From positions 1 through 64,000 of the forward strand of contig JAUYNO010000090.1 in assembly GCA_030696045.1 (NCBI GenBank): a stretch of DNA of 64,000 bases, given 5' to 3'. Position 1 is the stretch's first letter, and the number at the start of each line of letters is the position of its first letter. Source of the stretch: Stagnimonas sp. (GTDB lineage: Bacteria; Pseudomonadota; Gammaproteobacteria; Nevskiales; Nevskiaceae). Position numbers and translations under genes: made by a program. Shown here in pieces: positions 1 to 7,829 of the stretch. The notes below the pieces were generated by a model, which was not told the origin of the DNA, searched no databases, and saw nothing but the letters and a program-made list of their open reading frames with translations.

Positions 1-39
1 GGTTCAAGGAAGGTCGGGGAGTTAACGATGTAATTCCCA

Positions 40-74
40 ATAAAAATCCCGGCGCGCCAAGGGCGGGCCGGGAT
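40..74 (-). terminator. Intrinsic terminator of the cytochrome operon
   Basis: ATCCCGGC (46-53) and GCCGGGAT (67-74) form a perfect 8-bp stem. Read on the minus strand it is followed at once by a T-rich run (45-40). It lies just past the stop codon of the downstream cytochrome gene, so it probably ends the two-gene cytochrome transcript. Confidence 0.8.
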
Positions 75-95
75 GGTTTACAGCGGAATTGCTGC

Positions 96-446
96 TCAGG
101 GCTGCAGTTCGCCGTGCACGCTGGGCGTGTGCAGCGGGCCCTGCTGCTGGCTGAACCAGCGCGCCAGCTGCTTGATCTCGTCGTCGCTCAGGTTGGCGGC
201 CTGGGCGCCCATGATGGCGTTCTTGCGGGCGCCGGCACGGTAGTCCTTGAGCGAGTGCTCCAGGTAGTTGGCGTACTGGCCGGCCAGCGTCGGGTACATC
301 CCGGTAGCGCTGACACCGGTCTCGCCATGGCAGGCGGCGCAGGTGGTGGCCTTCTCCGGCTTCTCGACCGGTGCGGCCTGAACGGCCATGGAAAGGGCGG
401 CGGCGGCGAAGGCTGCGGTACGGGAAATCAGGGACATGGTTTTCAT
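96..446 (-). CDS. Small class I c-type cytochrome
   Basis: This is a 116-residue periplasmic monohaem electron carrier. Residues 1-24 form a signal peptide (charged start, Ala-rich core, AQA-type end). The haem motif CAACH covers residues 36-40, and Met79 in NAIMGAQ is the likely axial ligand. The size and the spacing GETG...P.LAGQ match one half of a cytochrome c4 or the c553-like family. The gene lies 11 bp downstream of a second cytochrome with the same layout, so the two are probably co-transcribed and may together act like a split di-haem c4, passing electrons to a terminal oxidase. The redox partner is not visible here. Confidence 0.9.
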   Translation of the reverse strand: MKTMSLISRTAAFAAAALSMAVQAAPVEKPEKATTCAACHGETGVSATGMYPTLAGQYANYLEHSLKDYRAGARKNAIMGAQAANLSDDEIKQLARWFSQQQGPLHTPSVHGELQP

Positions 447-457
447 CCTGGGCGGCC

Positions 458-784
458 TCAGTGCTGGGCCGGGGCCTTGGCGAGATAAGCGGCGATGTCG
501 TCTATGTCCTGATCGCTCATCGAGGTCGCCTGGGCCTTCATGGTCGGGTGGGGACGCTCACCGGCCCGATAGGCCTTGAGCGCCGCGACGATGTACTCGG
601 GATGCTGTCCGCCCAGCTTCGGTACCCGATAGGTCGGGTAGGCGTTGTTGTAGTTGGGAATGCCATGGCAACCCATGCAGGTGTTGCCTTTCTCGCGACC
701 GGCTTCCGGGTTGCCGGCGGCGTGGACAGCGGGCAGCACCAAGGCAGCCACCAAGGCGAGGACGGCGCGAGGCGCGGTCTTCAT
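458..784 (-). CDS. Small class I c-type cytochrome
   Basis: This 108-residue monohaem cytochrome has a signal peptide at about residues 1-22 (ending AVHA), the haem motif CMGCH at 36-40, and the probable axial ligand Met82 in HPTMKAQ. It is the promoter-proximal gene of the pair and aligns with its neighbour along its whole length: haem motif at the same residues, then a KLGGQ/TLAGQ turn and a YRAG helix. This fits an ancient duplication or a split c4-type cytochrome. It is divergent from the MAPEG gene, and the roughly 190 bp between them must hold both promoters. Confidence 0.9.
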   Translation of the reverse strand: MKTAPRAVLALVAALVLPAVHAAGNPEAGREKGNTCMGCHGIPNYNNAYPTYRVPKLGGQHPEYIVAALKAYRAGERPHPTMKAQATSMSDQDIDDIAAYLAKAPAQH

Positions 785-973
785 CGTTGCAATCTCCAGA
801 GGAATGTGCGGCGGATTCGCGACCGGGCAGGCCCGTCCGCAAGCGGCATATGGTCAGGCAAAACCAGCGTCCGCGTCAATGAAACCGGGCACTTGCCGCC
901 GGCTCCACGGCCGCGCGGCCAGCCCGGTCGCTGCGATATAGTTCGGCCGCCCCTTCCGCTCCCGACCACCTCC

Positions 974-1372
974 ATGCCCATCCCGGTAACGGGTCTCGCC
1001 ACGGCCCTGTGCGGACTGCTCCTGGTCGCGCTCGCCGCCCGCGTCTCGCAGCTGCGGATGCGCCACCGGGTGGCGCTGGGCGACGGCGGCAATGCCGAGT
1101 TGGGGCGCGCCATCCGCGCCCACGGCAACACCGCCGAGCACGCGCCGATCTTCCTGCTGATGTCTGCCTGCAGCGAGCTTTTGGCCGGCCCGACCTGGCT
1201 GCTGGCCGCTCTCGTCGCCCTGTTCCTGCTCGGACGTCTGCTGCTGGTCTGGGGCCTGGTGCGCGCGCCGATCAACTCGGCCCGCCGCAATGGCGCGGCG
1301 CTGACCTATCTGTCCCAGTTGCTGCTGGCCCTGCTGCTGCTGGTGCAGCTTGTGCGCGGCTTCGCCGCATGA
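974..1372 (+). CDS. MAPEG family membrane protein
   Basis: This is a 132-residue inner-membrane protein of the MAPEG family (membrane-associated proteins in eicosanoid and glutathione metabolism). Visible support is four hydrophobic segments (about 5-25, 58-74, 76-95 and 108-128) and the family signature R-x-H-G-N-T-A-E-H-A-P around residues 46-56, just before the second helix. The start at 974 is chosen because it gives a full-length family member, whereas the longer reading frame upstream has no membrane character. The stop overlaps the ATG of the exopolyphosphatase gene by four bases (ATGA), so the two are translationally coupled. The substrate is unknown; bacterial members are often glutathione-S-transferase-like. 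Confidence 0.88.
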   Translation: MPIPVTGLATALCGLLLVALAARVSQLRMRHRVALGDGGNAELGRAIRAHGNTAEHAPIFLLMSACSELLAGPTWLLAALVALFLLGRLLLVWGLVRAPINSARRNGAALTYLSQLLLALLLLVQLVRGFAA

Positions 1373-2877
1373 GGCGTCGCGCCGCGACCGCCAACGGCGA
1401 GCCGGTCGCCGCCGTTGATCTGGGCTCCAATAGCTTTCACATGCTGGTCGCCCGCGAGAGCGCCGGCCAGTTGCAGATCATCGACCGCCTGCGCGAGGCG
1501 GTGCGCCTGGCCGCCGGGCTCGACCAGGACCGCCTCCTGTCCGCCGAGGCCCAGGCCCGCGCGCTCGCCTGCCTGACCCGCTTCGGCCAGCGCCTGCGTG
1601 GCCTGCCGTCGGACCGGGTGCGGGTCGCCGGCACCAACACCCTGCGCCGGATGCGCGATGGCGCCGCCTTCATCGCGGCCGCCGAGAAGGCGCTGGGCCA
1701 CGAACTCGAAATCATTTCCGGCGTCGAGGAAGCGCGCCTGGTCTATTCCGGCGTCACCCATGGCATGGGCCGCCCACGACCACGGCGGCTGGTGATCGAC
1801 ATCGGTGGCGGCAGCACCGAGCTGATCATCGGCAGGGCCGACGAACCCCGGCTGATGGAGTCGGTGGCGCTCGGCTGCGTGGTGCACACCCAGCGGCATT
1901 TCGCCGACGGCCTCATCACCCGCGCCGGCTTCCGGCAGGCGCGGCTGGCGGCGCGGGTGGAGCTGGAGTTCCTCGAACGCCGCTACCGGGAGGCCGGCTG
2001 GGATGTCGCGGTCGGCGCCTCCGGCACGGTGCGTGGCGCCTGGCGGGTGATGATGGCCCAGGGCTGGGCCGAGGACCGCATCAGTCGCGAGGCCCTGGAG
2101 AAAACCGTCAACCTGGTGGTGGCCGCCGGACATGTTTCCGCCCTGACTTTCGAGGGTCTGCGCGAGGACCGCCGGCCGGTATTCGCCGGGGGCCTGGCGG
2201 TGCTGGCCGGCGTGTTCGACGCGCTGGAAATCAAGGAGATGGAGACCAGCGAGCACGCCCTGCGCGAGGGCCTGGTCTACGACCTGCTCGGCCGCCTCGA
2301 AAATCGTGACGTGCGCGGCACGGCGGTGGAGGCCATGGCCCGCCGCTATGGCGCCGACCCGCTGCATGCCAAGGCGGTGCAGCGCAGCGCGCTCAAGGCC
2401 CTGGGACAGACCGCTGCCGCCTGGAACCTGCCGCGCGTGCTGTCGGCGACCCTGCTCGGCTGGGCCGCGCAGCTGCACGAGATCGGCCTGGTGATCGCCC
2501 ACGACAACCACCACCGGCATGGCGAATACATCCTGCGCAACGGCGACCTGCGCGGCTTCTCGCTCACCGAACAGAAACTGCTGGCGGCCCTGGTGCGGCT
2601 GCACCGCGGCAAGTTCGCCGCCGCCGCCTTCGAGGACCTGCCTAGCGAGTGGCGCGAGCCGATCCAGCGCATGGCGCTGTTGCTGCGGCTGGCGGTGCTG
2701 CTGCACCGCTCGCGGGCGCCGCGCCTGCAACTGCCCTTCACCCTCACGCCCGGGCGCAAGTCCCTGGATGTGGTGTTCCCGGACGGCTGGCTGGCCCGGC
2801 ACCCGCTGACCGAGGCCGACCTCGCCCAGGAAGCCGAGTACCTCGCCCCGGCCGGCCTGCGGCTGCGCTACCGCTGA
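1369..2877 (+). CDS. ppx: Exopolyphosphatase (Ppx/GppA family)
   Basis: The 502-residue protein releases phosphate from the end of polyphosphate, or hydrolyses pppGpp if it is GppA-like. The ASKHA-fold phosphate loops are clear: DLGSNSFHML at 17-26 and DIGGGST at 144-150. A catalytic Glu sits in SGVEEARL (E120/E121), and GASGTVR occurs further on. The C-terminal half has the HD-like helical domain typical of long Ppx enzymes (HEIGLVIAHDNHHRHG). It starts inside the MAPEG stop codon and is convergent with polyphosphate kinase only 21 bp away, a common pairing of polyphosphate synthesis and breakdown. GppA activity cannot be excluded from sequence alone. Confidence 0.93.
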   Translation: MRRRAATANGEPVAAVDLGSNSFHMLVARESAGQLQIIDRLREAVRLAAGLDQDRLLSAEAQARALACLTRFGQRLRGLPSDRVRVAGTNTLRRMRDGAAFIAAAEKALGHELEIISGVEEARLVYSGVTHGMGRPRPRRLVIDIGGGSTELIIGRADEPRLMESVALGCVVHTQRHFADGLITRAGFRQARLAARVELEFLERRYREAGWDVAVGASGTVRGAWRVMMAQGWAEDRISREALEKTVNLVVAAGHVSALTFEGLREDRRPVFAGGLAVLAGVFDALEIKEMETSEHALREGLVYDLLGRLENRDVRGTAVEAMARRYGADPLHAKAVQRSALKALGQTAAAWNLPRVLSATLLGWAAQLHEIGLVIAHDNHHRHGEYILRNGDLRGFSLTEQKLLAALVRLHRGKFAAAAFEDLPSEWREPIQRMALLLRLAVLLHRSRAPRLQLPFTLTPGRKSLDVVFPDGWLARHPLTEADLAQEAEYLAPAGLRLRYR

Positions 2878-2898
2878 GCACAGCGCCGGATCGGCGCG

Positions 2899-5049
2899 CT
2901 ATTTCTTCTTGCCGCCCTTGCCCTTGCGGCTGGAACGGATCAGCTGCAGCGCCGTCGCCACCGCGCCGGCAGCCTCATCGACCGTGGTCAGGGTCTCCAG
3001 CAGGCGGGTCTGTACCGGCTTGCCGCCACCGCTGGCGCGCTCGTAGCGGCCATCGTCACGCAGCACCCAGCTCTGCGCCCGGTCGTCGACATAGGCCATC
3101 AGCTGCTCGATCACCAGGGCACGCAGCTTCTTGTCGAGGATGGGGAAGGCGATCTCGACCCGACGGTAGAGATTGCGCTCCATCCAGTCGGCGCTGGACA
3201 GGTAGACCTCCGGCTCGCTGCCGCCGGCACCCTTGCCGCCACCATCGCCGTTCTCGAAGTAGAAGGTGCGGTGATGCTCCAGGAAGCGCCCGATCACCGA
3301 GCGCACCACGATGTGCTCGGACAAGCCCTTCACCCCCGGCCGCAGGCTGCACATGCCGCGCACCACCAGGTCGATCCTCACACCCGCCTGCGAAGCGGCG
3401 TAGAGCTTGTGGATCATTTCCGGGTCCACCAGCGAATTCATCTTGGCGACGATGCGAGCCGGCCGGCCCTCGGTCGCCGCCTTGATCTCCCGGTCGATCT
3501 TGGCGTGCATGCCGCTGACCATGGTGAACGGGCTCTGCAGCAGCCGGTGCATCTTCGCCGCCTTGCCCAGGCTGGTCAGCTGGTGGAAGACGGTGTGGAC
3601 GTCCTTGCAGATCTCGACATTGGCGGTCATCAGGCCGTAGTCGGTGTAGATGCGGCTGGTGCGCGGATGATAGTTGCCGGTGCCGAGGTGCACGTAGTTG
3701 CGCAGACCGGAGTCCTCGCGCCGCACGATCAGCATCATCTTGGCGTGGGTCTTGTAGCCGACCACGCCATAGACGACATGGGCGCCAACCTCCTGCAGGC
3801 GTTCGGCGAGGTCGATGTTGTCGGCCTCGTCGAAGCGCGCGCGCAGCTCCACCACCACGGTGACTTCCTTGCCGTTGCGGGCGGCCTCGACCAGGGCATC
3901 GACCACCGGCGACTTGGCGCCGGTGCGGTACAGGGTCTGCTTGATCGCCAGCACATTGGCGTCCTTGGCGCTCTGCCGCAGCAGCTCGACCACCGGCGTG
4001 AAGGAATCGTAGGGATGGTGCAGCAGCCGGTCCTGCTCGCGGATGGCGGCGAACAGATCGCCCTGGCTCCAGGCCGGCAGCTTCTGCACGAACGGCGGGT
4101 ACTTCAGGTCCGGCCGCTCGATCAGGTCCGGCACCGCCATCAGCCGCATCAGGTTGACCGGGCCGTTGCAGCGGTAGACGTCGGCCTCGCTGAGCTGCAG
4201 CACCTCCATCAGGTAGTGCTGCATCTCGCCCGGACAGTTGTGGGCGATCTCCAGCCGCACGGTGTCGCCCCACTGGCGCTGTTCGAGCACGTCTTCCAGT
4301 TCTTCCAGCAGGTCCTCGGCCTCCTGCTCGTCCACCAGCAGGTCGGAATTGCGGGTGACCCGGAACTGGTAACAGCCACTGGCCTCCATGCCCGGGAACA
4401 GCTCGTCGACATAGGCGTGGATGACCGAGGACAGGAACACGAAGTCGTCCTTGCCGCCGCTGACCTTGGCCGGGATCCGGATCAGCCGGGGCAGCGCCCG
4501 CGGCGCCTGCACGATGGCGAGACCGGTGTTGCGGCCGAAGGCGTCCTTGCCGCTCAGCGAGACGATGAAATTGAGCGACTTGTTGAGGATGCGCGGGAAA
4601 GGGTGGGCCGGATCCAGCCCGATCGGCGACAGCACCGGCAGCAGCTCGGTCTGGAAGAAGTGCCGCAGCCAGGCATCGACCTGGGGGGTCCAGGAAGCCC
4701 GCCGCAGGAAGCGGATGCCGGCGCGCTCCAGTTCCGGGATCACCACCTCGTTGAAGGCCTGATACTGCTCCTCGACCAGGGCGTGCGCCTCGTCGGCGAT
4801 CAGCTTGAACAGCTCCGGCGGCAGCAGCCCGTCGGCCGAGCGCTGCGGCGAGCCGGTCTTGATCTGGTGCTTGATGCCGGCGACCCGGATCTCGAAGAAC
4901 TCGTCGAGATTGCTGGAGGCGATGCAGAGGAAGCGCAGGCGCTCCAGCAGCGGCACGCCGGCGTCCAGCGACTGCGCCAGCACCCGCCGGTTGAACTGCA
5001 GCAGGGACAGCTCGCGGTTCAGCAGCAGCTCGACGGGTTTCTGGCTCAT
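2899..5049 (-). CDS. ppk1: Polyphosphate kinase 1
   Basis: This 716-residue enzyme reversibly polymerises the gamma-phosphate of ATP into polyphosphate. The start at MSQKPVELLLNREL is chosen because it puts the autophosphorylated His of YKTHAK at residue 435 and the second conserved His of EHHRTFYF at 592, the numbering known for E. coli Ppk. The phospholipase-D-like C-terminal motifs are intact (GTGNYHPRTSRIYTDYG near 456-472). The C-terminus ends in a Lys/Gly-rich tail. An upstream in-frame ATG could add five residues (MLSSP). It is convergent with ppx. Confidence 0.96.
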   Translation of the reverse strand: MSQKPVELLLNRELSLLQFNRRVLAQSLDAGVPLLERLRFLCIASSNLDEFFEIRVAGIKHQIKTGSPQRSADGLLPPELFKLIADEAHALVEEQYQAFNEVVIPELERAGIRFLRRASWTPQVDAWLRHFFQTELLPVLSPIGLDPAHPFPRILNKSLNFIVSLSGKDAFGRNTGLAIVQAPRALPRLIRIPAKVSGGKDDFVFLSSVIHAYVDELFPGMEASGCYQFRVTRNSDLLVDEQEAEDLLEELEDVLEQRQWGDTVRLEIAHNCPGEMQHYLMEVLQLSEADVYRCNGPVNLMRLMAVPDLIERPDLKYPPFVQKLPAWSQGDLFAAIREQDRLLHHPYDSFTPVVELLRQSAKDANVLAIKQTLYRTGAKSPVVDALVEAARNGKEVTVVVELRARFDEADNIDLAERLQEVGAHVVYGVVGYKTHAKMMLIVRREDSGLRNYVHLGTGNYHPRTSRIYTDYGLMTANVEICKDVHTVFHQLTSLGKAAKMHRLLQSPFTMVSGMHAKIDREIKAATEGRPARIVAKMNSLVDPEMIHKLYAASQAGVRIDLVVRGMCSLRPGVKGLSEHIVVRSVIGRFLEHHRTFYFENGDGGGKGAGGSEPEVYLSSADWMERNLYRRVEIAFPILDKKLRALVIEQLMAYVDDRAQSWVLRDDGRYERASGGGKPVQTRLLETLTTVDEAAGAVATALQLIRSSRKGKGGKKK

Positions 5050-5177
5050 GGGGCTCGAAAGCATTGCGGGGCAACACTGTATCGTGCCGACCTGAAGGTG
5101 AAGAAGGCGTGACAGCATTCCAACCCCAGGCCGGCGCCGCGCATCGGAGTGCATCCACCCACACCGCAGCCACCGCC

Positions 5178-5708
5178 ATGTCTTCTCGCCTCCCGCTCCG
5201 CCTGACCCTCGCCAGCCTGCTGCTGCCGCTGCTGACCAGCGGCTGCGTGGTGGTCACCGACAACGCCATCGGCAGCGAGACCGCGCGCAAGACCATCGTC
5301 ATCCCCGCCGGCCAGGGCGAGGCCTACGACGCCTATCACTACGCGCCCGCAGTGCGGGTGGGCGACACCGTGATCGTCTCCGGCATTCCGGCCGGCGGCC
5401 CGGGCAGCTACGAGGACCAGGTGCGGCGGATGTTCGAGCGCGCGCAGAAGGTACTGGAGGCCGCCGGCGCCAATCTCTCCGACGTGGTGGAGATCAACAG
5501 CTTTCACGCCCAGCCCCGGGATTCGGCGGCATTCAACACCGAGTTCGAGCGCTTCCTGAAAGTACACAAGGAATACTTCCCCTCCGGCTATCCGGCCTGG
5601 ACCGCAGTCGGCACCACCGCGCTGCTGGCGCCTGGCGCGGTGGTGGAAATGCGGCTGGTCGCGGTGGTGGGCGCCGGCCGCTCGGAGAAGATCAAGCGCC
5701 TCGACTGA
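5178..5708 (+). CDS. RidA/YjgF-family lipoprotein
   Basis: The 176-residue protein has a lipoprotein signal (lipobox LTSGC, Cys23) followed by a RidA-like domain of about 130 residues (GDTVIVSG, then VLEAAGANLSDVVEINSF, then FPSGYPAWTAVGTTALLAPGAVVEM). RidA proteins are normally cytoplasmic trimers that deaminate reactive enamine/imine intermediates. A lipid anchor would place this one in the periplasm, facing the inner or outer membrane. The start is the ATG directly before the signal peptide. It diverges from ppk1, and its 3' end overlaps the convergent GNAT gene by 17 bp. Confidence 0.85.
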   Translation: MSSRLPLRLTLASLLLPLLTSGCVVVTDNAIGSETARKTIVIPAGQGEAYDAYHYAPAVRVGDTVIVSGIPAGGPGSYEDQVRRMFERAQKVLEAAGANLSDVVEINSFHAQPRDSAAFNTEFERFLKVHKEYFPSGYPAWTAVGTTALLAPGAVVEMRLVAVVGAGRSEKIKRLD

Positions 5709-6150
5709 GCGGCTTGAGCAGGCGCAGCCCGTCGGCGCCGTCGCCGTAGTAGCGCGGCAGGGCGCGCGTTTCCAGGTAACCGCGCTTGGCATAGAGCGCG
5801 CGGGCGGCGGCATTGTCGGTGCGCACTTCCAGCGATACCGCCGTGCCACCCCGGGCCCGGGTCTCGCGCTCGGCGGCGGCGACCAGGGCCTCGCCCAGAC
5901 CCTGGCCGCGCGCGGCAGGCGCCACCACCAGGCTGTAGATGCGGGTCCGGCTGCTGCCGGCCCGGCGCAGCAGCACCAGGTCGCCCAGCACCTCGCGGCC
6001 GCGACAGGCGACCAGCACGCTGGCGCGCGGTGAGCTCAGAAAACGCCGCCACCCCCTGCGACTGAGCCGGTCGGAGGGGAACAGGCTCTCCAGCGCCAGC
6101 AGCGTCTCCAAGTCTTGCGGGCGCCCGCGCCGGATGCGGGCCGCGCTCAC
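5692..6150 (-). CDS. GNAT acetyltransferase, RimI-like
   Basis: The 152-residue protein is a single GNAT domain. The acetyl-CoA pyrophosphate loop is seen as VVAPAARGQGLGEALV (R/Q-x-x-G-x-G/A), followed by the RimI-like pattern SLEVRTDNAAARALYAKRGY. It starts with GTG at 6150, overlapping the stop of the RimK-like gene by four bases (GTGA), so the two form a coupled operon. Amino-terminal or amino-acid acetylation is likely; the substrate is not known. The pairing with an ATP-grasp ligase suggests both act on the same amino-acid or peptide substrate. Confidence 0.85.
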   Translation of the reverse strand: MSAARIRRGRPQDLETLLALESLFPSDRLSRRGWRRFLSSPRASVLVACRGREVLGDLVLLRRAGSSRTRIYSLVVAPAARGQGLGEALVAAAERETRARGGTAVSLEVRTDNAAARALYAKRGYLETRALPRYYGDGADGLRLLKPLSRGA

Positions 6151-7613
6151 GGCTTGGACCGGGTCTGCGCGTCCAACCGCTTGAGAAAGTGCTCCATCAC
6201 CCGCTTGTAGAGCGCGGCCTTGAGCACCAGGTCCTCGACGCCGACATCGACATTGGGGTTGTCGTTGACCTCGATCACCTTCACCAGCTTGCCGAACTGC
6301 TTGAGATCGACGCCGTACAGGCCATCGCCGATGGCACGCGCGGCCTCGACCGCCACCTTGACCACCTGCGGCGGCGCCTCCTCGATCGGCAGGGTCTCGT
6401 GGATACCCTCGCTCTTCTTGCCGGCGGCGTCGCGCTTCACCACCTGCCAGTGGTCGGTGGCCATGAAGTAGCGGCAGGCGTAGAGCGGCACGCCATCGAG
6501 CACGCCGATGCGCCAGTCGTACTCGGTAGGCTCAAAGGACTGGGCGACGATCAGGTCGCTGCGTTCCAGCAGGTCGCGGCATTCCCGCTTCAGCTCGGCC
6601 TCGCTGCTGACCTTGATGACGCCCTTGGAGAACTGCGAGTCCGGCTGCTTGAGCACGCAGGGGAAACCCAGTTCGCGGCCGACATAGCCGACATTGCCGC
6701 GATGGATCAGCAGGGTCTTGGGCTGCGGAATGCGATGGCGCTCCATCAACTGCGCCAGGTAGACCTTGTTGGCGCAGCGCAGGATCGATTCCGGATCGTC
6801 GACCACCACCAGGCCCTCGCGGGCGGCACGGCGGGCGAAGCGGTAGGTGTGGTGGTTGACCGCCGTGGTCTCGCGGATGAACAGGGCGTCGTACTCGGCG
6901 ACATGGCCGTAGTCGGACTTGTCGAGGAAGTCGACCGAGAAGCCCAGGTCCTCGGCCGCCTTCTCGAAGGCCTTGAGCGCCTTGGCATTGGACGGCGGTT
7001 CCTTCTCGTCCTTGTTGACCAGGATCGCCAGGTCGTAGCGGGTGGAATCGCGGCGCTTGGTCGGCGCACGGCGGCGGGCGAAGTACTCACGCGCCGCCTC
7101 GTACATGAACTCGTGATGGCTCTCCGGCACCTCGCCGAGGGCGACCGCCGACAGCGCATCGACCTTCCACTCGTTGCCGCGCCATTCGAACTTGGCCTGC
7201 AGCAGCGGCGCCGGAAAAAAATTGAAAAGTGCGCGCGCCAGCCGCTCGTGGCGCTTGGCCGGGCTCTGGCCAAAATAAATATTCAGCACGTATTCGTTGC
7301 TGCCGATGCGCGCCAGGCTCTTGTCGATCAGCTCGTCGAGTTCGTCGTTGAGCACGCTCGGGCTTTCGGCCAGCTTCAGATCCTGGACGGTGGCGATGTC
7401 CGGCAGCGGCTTGTGGCCCCGCGCATGCGCCAGCAGCGAAACGTAGTAGCCGGTGGACTGGTAGCTGAAGCTGCGGCAGAGGTTGTAGACCCGCACGCCA
7501 CGCAGGCGGGTGAACAGTTCCTGGGTCAGGTAGTTCCAGGCGGTGACCACGTCGACACCGGGGATCGCCAGCGGCCAGTCGCGGGCGTCATCGACGATCA
7601 CGATGCCGGTCAT
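6147..7613 (-). CDS. RimK-like ATP-grasp ligase with RLAN-type N-terminal domain
   Basis: This is a 488-residue ATP-dependent carboxylate-amine ligase. The N-terminal ~150 residues (ITGIVIVDD-like start, VTAWNYLTQ, RVYNLCRSFSYQSTGYYVSLLA) match the RimK-like ATP-grasp N-terminal family. The C-terminal half is a RimK/glutathione-synthase-type ATP-grasp (PKTLLIHRGN, then FPCVLKQPDSQFSKGV, then IVAQSFEPTEYDWRIGVLDG, then IEVNDNPNVDVGVED). The start at 7613 is the MTGIVIVDD ATG; the longer upstream frame is Arg-rich and non-homologous. It is coupled to the downstream GNAT gene. Such enzymes add amino acids, often glutamate, to a peptide or small molecule; the acceptor is unknown. Confidence 0.88.
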   Translation of the reverse strand: MTGIVIVDDARDWPLAIPGVDVVTAWNYLTQELFTRLRGVRVYNLCRSFSYQSTGYYVSLLAHARGHKPLPDIATVQDLKLAESPSVLNDELDELIDKSLARIGSNEYVLNIYFGQSPAKRHERLARALFNFFPAPLLQAKFEWRGNEWKVDALSAVALGEVPESHHEFMYEAAREYFARRRAPTKRRDSTRYDLAILVNKDEKEPPSNAKALKAFEKAAEDLGFSVDFLDKSDYGHVAEYDALFIRETTAVNHHTYRFARRAAREGLVVVDDPESILRCANKVYLAQLMERHRIPQPKTLLIHRGNVGYVGRELGFPCVLKQPDSQFSKGVIKVSSEAELKRECRDLLERSDLIVAQSFEPTEYDWRIGVLDGVPLYACRYFMATDHWQVVKRDAAGKKSEGIHETLPIEEAPPQVVKVAVEAARAIGDGLYGVDLKQFGKLVKVIEVNDNPNVDVGVEDLVLKAALYKRVMEHFLKRLDAQTRSKP

Positions 7614-7829
7614 GGGCGGGCGCGCGGCGCGGTCAAACCGGCGGCGCCAGGGCGCGCAGGCAGGGGATCTTCGGACTCTTCGGGCATCGCTGGCTGCGGA
7701 GGCGGTATCTGTTGGACTGATTCGTTTTCTGCGAACCGCGAGAAATGCTAGCACGCAGCCGCTTGCCGGGCGCCAGGGCTTGCCCGATCATCGCGACCAA
7801 ACCACAACCACGAGATTACGGGAAAAACC

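Noticed and set aside
1-39. tRNA fragment suggested by the opening GGTTCAA
   Set aside because: No cloverleaf arms can be formed with the following bases and no CCA or acceptor pairing is visible.
371-1372. 333-residue protein starting at 371
   Set aside because: Only the part from 974 has MAPEG character; the upstream extension is antisense to the cytochrome gene and Arg/Gly-rich.
1306-2802. 498-residue minus-strand frame opposite ppx
   Set aside because: His/Gln/Gly/Arg-rich composition typical of an antisense frame in GC-rich DNA; the plus strand has complete Ppx motifs.
3271-5112. 613-residue plus-strand frame opposite ppk1
   Set aside because: Antisense shadow of ppk1 with no domain or RBS.
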